A stretch of DNA of 64,000 nucleotides from NCBI RefSeq assembly GCF_048771995.1, contig NC_133026.1, positions 8,438,001-8,502,000 of the forward strand, read 5' to 3'. Both the position numbers and the translations under genes were made by a program. Source of the DNA: Taeniopygia guttata (Eukaryota > Chordata > Aves > Passeriformes > Estrildidae). Below, in pieces: positions 58,261-64,000 of this stretch (position 1 is its first letter; each line of letters opens with the position of its first letter). The notes beneath the pieces are model-generated. The model did not search any database and was not told the DNA's origin. It was given only the letters and a program-made list of their open reading frames with translations.

Positions 58261-61059
58261 GAATTATAAAGCTGACAGTTGGGGAATTTGCTGCTTTAGC
58301 TATTTTAAGCCTCTCTTATTTCTCCCCACAACTTTGACAGAATTGGACAATTCAAAAATATAGATGCATGTGAAGTACCAAGAAGGTGAATGACATCCCT
58401 GGGTGACAGCCAGGCCTTGTCCCTGAGGGGTGATGTGCTGTGAAGAAGGGTAGGTGCTTTCCTGCCCTCCCTGGAGGGCACTGCTGAGGAGCAAAGTCAG
58501 CTTTCATTTTCCACTGGGGCTCTCCAGTAACTCAGTGAATGGAAACAGCTGAGAGGACATACAGGGTCCCTCACTGCTTTATGCACCTCACCCCCCTCTT
58601 GATCAGGTCCTTGCTCCAGAAAAAGATGCAAAGTCAGGGTTGTGTTTGCCTGGGTGTAGCCACCTCACTCAGAGTTGTGCCTAAGGTGGTGGATCCTGGG
58701 ATCAAATTCAGCTCATTTTTCTTCACCTGCCTAAAAGATATCAAGTCTAAGATGGTCACCTTATGAAATCAGTGAAAGAAAGGCCCCTCTAGAAGATGGC
58801 TGAAGCTTTCTGCAGCTGATGCTGCTGGCCTCCAGAAAATCATTAAGTCCCTATAACTCTTTTCTTCACAAGTTGCAATCTGCCACTGAAGACAAGTGAC
58901 CTCCATTCATGCTCATCTTCACAGCCATTGGCTTTCCCAAACCAGACCCTTCCTGATTGTTTTTACCTAAATTCAGTCTTGGGGTTACAATCTAAGATGG
59001 CTAGTTTATCTTTTTTGCAGCATCTGCTGCCCTCTGCCATTTACTAATCTCCAAAGGATGAAGTTCTTCTGTCAGGCGTCCTCACAGAAACATCCTAAAG
59101 GACACTTTGACCAGCTTCAAAGGACACATACTCTTCATATGGAAACTTCTGTATGAGACCAAAAAAATCCCAGAAAAACAGTGGATAATCTCTTGCCCCT
59201 GAGAGAATGTTTGCCAGGTGGCTCAGGTTCTTCCAGCTGATACTGGGTTGTCATTCACCAGCCTCTGAAATAACAGCCTCCACTGATGAGGTGAAGAAAA
59301 GCTCCAGAGGGCAAACACTGAAGCAGGGATAGCTGACACAGGAGCAATCCCTTTTGTAATCATCCCCTTAGGCCCTTCAAAACCAGGATGGCAAGACCTT
59401 ACCCACAGCCCTCTCACCAGCCTCTGTGCTGTTATCATGGCTGCCTACTCTCTCCAAGACACGCTGACTCCAGCGGTGTTTTATATTCCTTGTTGTGGGA
59501 GGAGGTTTATGCCTCCTCATTGCTTCACTAACAGCTAGAGGAGATGGCTGAGCAAGCTGAGCAGTGGTGGGAGCAAAATTAGTACTCCTGCCTGCTCCAT
59601 AGCCTCAGGAAACAGCAGGGTTGAGGCACACCCTGCTCCAGCAGGGTGGGTGGGAATGGAGCTTCAGAAGACAGTCTCTATCCCTTCAGACCAATAACAA
59701 TCTTCCAGTCCACTCAGGTGTTTGCAAAGTGGACAGACCCCAGGCACCTCTGGTATCTTTCTGTGAGCTGGACACTGGACAGCTGCTGGTGGACACGTGT
59801 GTGTGGGCCTGCTGGTGGGAGGTATGTGTGTGATGGCACTGCCATGGGGCTGAAATACACTCCAGCACTTCCCCAAGCACCCTAGGAATCCACCTCTTTC
59901 TCTGGCTGTCTGGTTCAAGACCTCAGGTCCATGAAGGACTTTGAAATGTTTGTTATGTGTGTGCAGGGAGCTCAGTGACTGGCTGATGGGTGTCAAGTGA
60001 CCAACGACATACTGAAAACAACCAGTGATCAGAGCACTTTCAGAAGCATTACTATCTTATGAGATATAGCAGTGTTTTCTACAACCCTGTCCCAGTCTAG
60101 CTACAAAAGTTCTGCAAAAATGTGGGGACACAGGAGTAGGGTGGACAGCTTGTGGGAAGGCTCATGAGCTGGGACATTCTGCTGGGCTTGCTTCCCTGGT
60201 ACACCAAGTAATGTCCTTTGAGGTTGTTAACCTGCTCTTGATCCCATCTCCAGCCTCCCCCCCCCTTTCTCTCCTCTTTTCCCACCATCCACCTGCTCTC
60301 CGTCTCACTCCTGAGCTGATATCTCTGCTGTGAGCATGGACGTCTGTCCCCTGTCCTGTATATCCAAACTGTGGCTAGGACTGCCATAAGCTGACCTTAA
60401 AGCCATGCATGTGTGTTTTAGCAGTGCCCAGGCCCTATACCTGACTGCCCCCTCTACACCTTTCTCATCTGGGAGTCCATGAACAAGCCCCACCGTTGTC
60501 CTGCTCTGGCTCTCTCTGCTCACGCTGTTCATGGCACCCAAGACCAAGTTGTGCTCTCGCCCAGAGAGCCAGTTTGGGAACAGATTAGATATTTTGTCTA
60601 CGTTTAAAAACTGGGCAACTTCCACTCCTGAACATCATCGCCTGTGCCTGTTGCACTGTCCCAGAAGCTCCCAGTGACAGTACAGTTCTTCAGAATTGCT
60701 TTTCAACTTGGTAGCCTTTTCCCAGTGTGGTCATACTATTTATTTGTGTTCACAGAGGCAATGCCTTATCTTCCAGCCACATGAAACTTGATGTGTTATT
60801 ATCCAAAACTATTTTTCTCATTTAATTTCAGGAATATAATTGTGTGATTTGTTTGGACTCTCCTGCTTCCATTCACAGTAGCTACTGTTTGCTGAAATTT
60901 ACACTGTATTATGACATCTCATTTTTCCCATTAAGAACAGATTGTTACCATCCCAGTCTTCTGGTGTACAGATTTAGTAGTTAAGCTCTCTGGGTAAACT
61001 GGGGAGAGTTTATAAGAAGACATATCATCCTTAATATTTAAAATACACGTTAAGATGAA
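58261..61059. other. Non-coding sequence, no gene seen
   Basis: The 58.3-60.6 kb part is GC-richer than its surroundings, and its open frames are correspondingly longer (up to about 110 codons on the minus strand at 59664-59996). It includes a C9 run near 60.26 kb. No domain, splice structure or named repeat is recognised. Confidence 0.45.
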
Positions 61060-61560
61060 TGACTAATTGTGTGGGAATAATGTCATCACTATGTTTGCAT
61101 TATAGCTCTATGATCAAAGACAGACTTCTAAGATATAATCTAAACTCACTTAAATCCTAATGAGAAATTACATGGGAATGTTGGTATTTCACCTATCCAC
61201 AAGAGGAGCTGAGCTCAATTATCCCGATGTCATGAGGGATTTGTTTGGATAATTGAGACTTCTGACCACTGAGACAATGTTCACTGTAACTAATAGGCAT
61301 GCAGGGATAAATCCCTATTTTGAGGAAGAGGGAATTGTACACAGCTACAGCTTTGAATAACCAAGTTGTGCTGTAAACCCAGTTTGGATTCCCATGGATC
61401 CATGTGGTTAATAAATAAATAACAAGGTTGGCCAGGAACTCCTCTGAAGCATTTGTCAATTGGTTTGTAAACACCATCGAGTCAGTACAGAGATAAATGG
61501 CTCCACCTGTTACCCAGCCCTGCAAAATGTATCAGCTTGAGATTAAAATCTCTTTGCCCA
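61060..61560. promoter_or_regulatory. Candidate conserved non-coding element, or unrecognised exon-like segment
   Basis: Repeat-free, complex sequence dense in homeodomain/POU/TCF words: GACTAATTGTG, TTTGCATTATAG, ATGATCAAAGACAG, CCTAATGAGAAATTAC, CTCAATTATCCCGATGTCATGAG, GGATAATTGAG and GTTAATAAATAAATAAC. The minus strand is open for 110 codons at 61193-61525. I do not recognise the peptide, and splice-site context is unconvincing. Conserved non-coding DNA is the better guess. Confidence 0.3.
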
Positions 61561-62211
61561 TCCTTATGATGAAGTTCATAATTATGAAAAAATGTATCAT
61601 ATATTACTCGCAAGTCAAAACAAATACTATTCCTTGCATTAGTGGACCAGCACAATTACACAAGTCTGCCTAATACTTTCTCCTTGAACTAATTAATAGG
61701 GTGCAAAAATGTTCTAAATTCTTTGTAAGGGTGAAGCCTTTTTACACTTGCTAAAGACATCTGTGTCTTTCTGGGTCTCTTTGAGCCAATGTAGCTGTTG
61801 GGGCCAGCTGGACAAGATTCACTCCATGCTTCCATGGTTTCAGAGTCATCCCAAGACAATAGAAAGTATGGAGATGAGAGCAGAGATATGGGCAAAGAGC
61901 TCACTGTGTTTCTATCTGAAGACTATGAAAATAGGCCAAGTAGGTTTGTTTGTCTGTTAATGCAGTCTGCCAGAGCTTTCCCATTTCTTTTTTAGGAGGA
62001 GGCTCTTCTTGTAGCACCTAATAGCATCTGACTGTCTGAGAGAATAAAGCAAGTGCTGAAATCTTTTTTAAGAGCACCTTAGGATCACATCTCTCACTGC
62101 ATGTTAGTAAAAGTTGTGTTCAGAATTCACTTCAATTTCTGAAGACTGTTTCAATTAATGAAGATTTTAACATCTTCAACTAGTGTCAATAAGCCAACAG
62201 TGTAGAGAATG
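61561..62211. other. Non-coding sequence, no gene seen
   Basis: No gene or named repeat is recognised. Confidence 0.5.
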
Positions 62212-62267
62212 AAAAAAAAAAAAAACCAAAAAAAACCCCAAAAAAACCAAAAAACCCAAACCCAAAA
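62212..62267. repeat. A/C-only low-complexity tract
   Basis: Fifty-six bases contain only A and C on the plus strand: A14, then blocks of two to four C separated by runs of three to eight A. The pattern looks like a homopolymer A tract that acquired and spread C interruptions by slippage. No retrocopy body is recognised upstream. Confidence 0.93.
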
Positions 62268-64000
62268 GACAGACAATGAAGAGTATCTTGCTGCCACTTT
62301 AAATTCATGAAAGTTCTATATCTTGTGTACTGCATGAACTTCTGGTAGCTCCCTGTCTAAGGTAATAAGAAAAGGAATAAGAATTACTGGAGCAATCAAA
62401 CAGCTTGGATACAGAGGTGGAATAGACAAGGTTCCTTTAATTTGGACAAGAGACGACATATGATAAGAGATCTAAACACACATGAATGCTGTGAAGAAGA
62501 GAAAGAGGAAATGATGAGTCACAATTTTTGTAATGGCAGCACATTCAACATTGTAAAATGGTGATTTTTGCACAATAGAAACATGCTAACCTGTTTCTAC
62601 AAGATATGGTGAAGCATAGAAATGCAGTAGGTTCAAAACGACTAGAAAAATTCCAAATGAGTCAAAGTGGAGAGTGGTGGCTATTAAAACTGATGATCCA
62701 TGTGCAAATCCGGTTAATGGAAACCTCTATCTACTGATTGCCACAACTGGAGATCAGATGAAATGGTAGCACTATGTTGTATTATTGTTCTTAGGCCCTT
62801 TCCTAGGGATCTAGGCAGGCCAGGACACAGGCAGGAGAGCTGTTAATCTGCTAGTCTCAATGTGGCTGATGTTTGGAGGGAAGATTCTGCCTTCATGGAA
62901 AGCAGGATGGGCAGTCCTGTCAGCCTTGGGGCCCAGAAATGTTCCCTATCCAGCTGAATTTGCTGGAGTAGATGTTGGCAGTGTGTTGTTACATGACTGA
63001 TCATAAGGAAAACTCTTTTAATTTGGAGTGAAGGAAACCTCTGAGTGGGACCTTCTGAAGGCTTCTCTCATAAACATGGATTTCAATGTGAAGCAGAAGA
63101 TTTTATTGAAAAGTAAGTTCAGGGATTTTAATCTATGGAAAGGTGACCTCTGAATCCCTAAGAAATGCCTAGATATCAGGAGAGAAAATCAATGAAATGT
63201 GCATGCCTCCTGAAGAAGGTGGCAGCAAAGGGTTATTTAGAGTTTGTGCCAGTTTTTTCCATGAAAGGTAACAAACTACCTGAACACATCTTTTAAATTC
63301 TTACTTGATTCAGCTTTAAATCATAATTACAATCACAGCTGACCAACCATGAATTTATCTGGCTCCCTATATAAGGTTCAGAAATTACCATGGGCAGTCT
63401 ATGGCACACTGCCAGTGCCACACTCTAAATTAACTGGGACAGTCTAGTTTTGCATTATGTGCCACTCTACTATTAAGAAGATGGGCAGACATGTTAGGCA
63501 GGACTTGTTCCCACTTGATTGATCTTGGCTCTACACTATTTTGGAATCTAAGTACTTTAACCTTTATTCCATTGCTGCTTGGTGTGATGTAACAGTAGAG
63601 CTCCTAAGTGCATTTCTTGTCAGAAGCACCTTAAATCATGCACAATTTAATCAAGCTATTAAAAAATAAAGTTTCTTCTTTTGCTTAGTCCATTTTCCAT
63701 CCTCAGTGACTGAAGTCCACTAGTAGAAGTCAATCATATTAAGGGGTGATTGGCTTTTTTCCTTGGTTTGCCTCATGGAAGCACTACTCACCTTCTCTTG
63801 GTGTACTTCTTGGGGTTCTGATCAGTCAGTCAGCAACACATTAGAGGTATCACTTGAATTTCTAGGATCATATCTGACACTATATGACCCTAGAGGCTAA
63901 CAAAGTTTGGCAAGGAAGCGGGGAATGGCTGGGAATTCACACAGTCTCTGTGAAGCAATATCCCACTGGTGGGCTCTGTTGTTTGACTCACTTTCAGTCC
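62268..64000. other. Non-coding sequence, no gene seen
   Basis: AT-rich unique DNA to the end of the window. The 63.6-kb portion (TTAAATCATGCACAATTTAATCAAGC) has a conserved-element flavour, too short to call. No gene is recognised. Confidence 0.5.

Noticed and set aside
61193..61525. Minus-strand 110-codon frame with a TDS motif reminiscent of an RNase H fold
   Set aside because: A single short motif is present without the other acidic residues or neighbouring pol or LTR sequence, so an endogenous retroviral fragment is not supported.

Overview
This window looks like bird nuclear DNA, either intergenic or deep-intronic. The clearest evidence is four CR1 (chicken repeat 1) LINE fragments. 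They show the usual avian features: 5' truncation, degenerate reverse-transcriptase remains, a conserved 3' end and, in most copies, a terminal repeat of the ATTCTATG type. A fifth, much older CR1-clade relic is also present. I could not recognise any protein-coding gene, tRNA, rRNA, snRNA or CRISPR array. Open frames reach about 147 codons at most, which is expected by chance in 64 kb. The longest ones either overlap repeats or show no recognisable domain.

Layout. 1-10.3 kb is AT-rich single-copy DNA with a long compound CTT/ATT microsatellite near 0.9 kb, a CAA repeat at 5.1 kb and a probable ancient repeat remnant near 3.8 kb. A CR1 3' end on the minus strand lies at 10.36-10.61 kb. From 10.6 to 31 kb there is mostly unique sequence with several small tandem duplications, a perfect 28-bp palindrome at 24.8 kb, and two segments (21.4-21.75 kb and 26.3-26.4 kb) whose motif content suggests constrained regulatory DNA. 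The ancient CR1 relic is at 31.2-31.85 kb. A plus-strand CR1 with RT remains is at 36.0-36.95 kb and holds a small inverted-repeat insert flanked by 9-bp direct repeats. Minus-strand CR1 fragments follow at 40.65-40.92 kb and 47.79-48.58 kb. A recent 81-bp tandem duplication lies at 45.5 kb. The rest, to 64 kb, is unique AT-rich DNA with a 72-bp polypyrimidine tract at 55.8 kb, an A/C-only tract at 62.2 kb and several more segments resembling conserved non-coding elements (49.6, 52.8, 57.9, 61.1 kb).

No genes act together here. The most economical reading is a gene-poor avian region, possibly a regulatory desert near a developmental gene. That reading is an inference from composition and motif style and needs cross-species alignment. 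Nothing in the window can be supported as a novel multi-gene system. The most unusual structures are the 28-bp palindrome, the nested inverted repeat inside the CR1, the 81-bp duplication, and the promoter-like segment followed by a short signal-peptide-like open frame at 21.5-21.75 kb.
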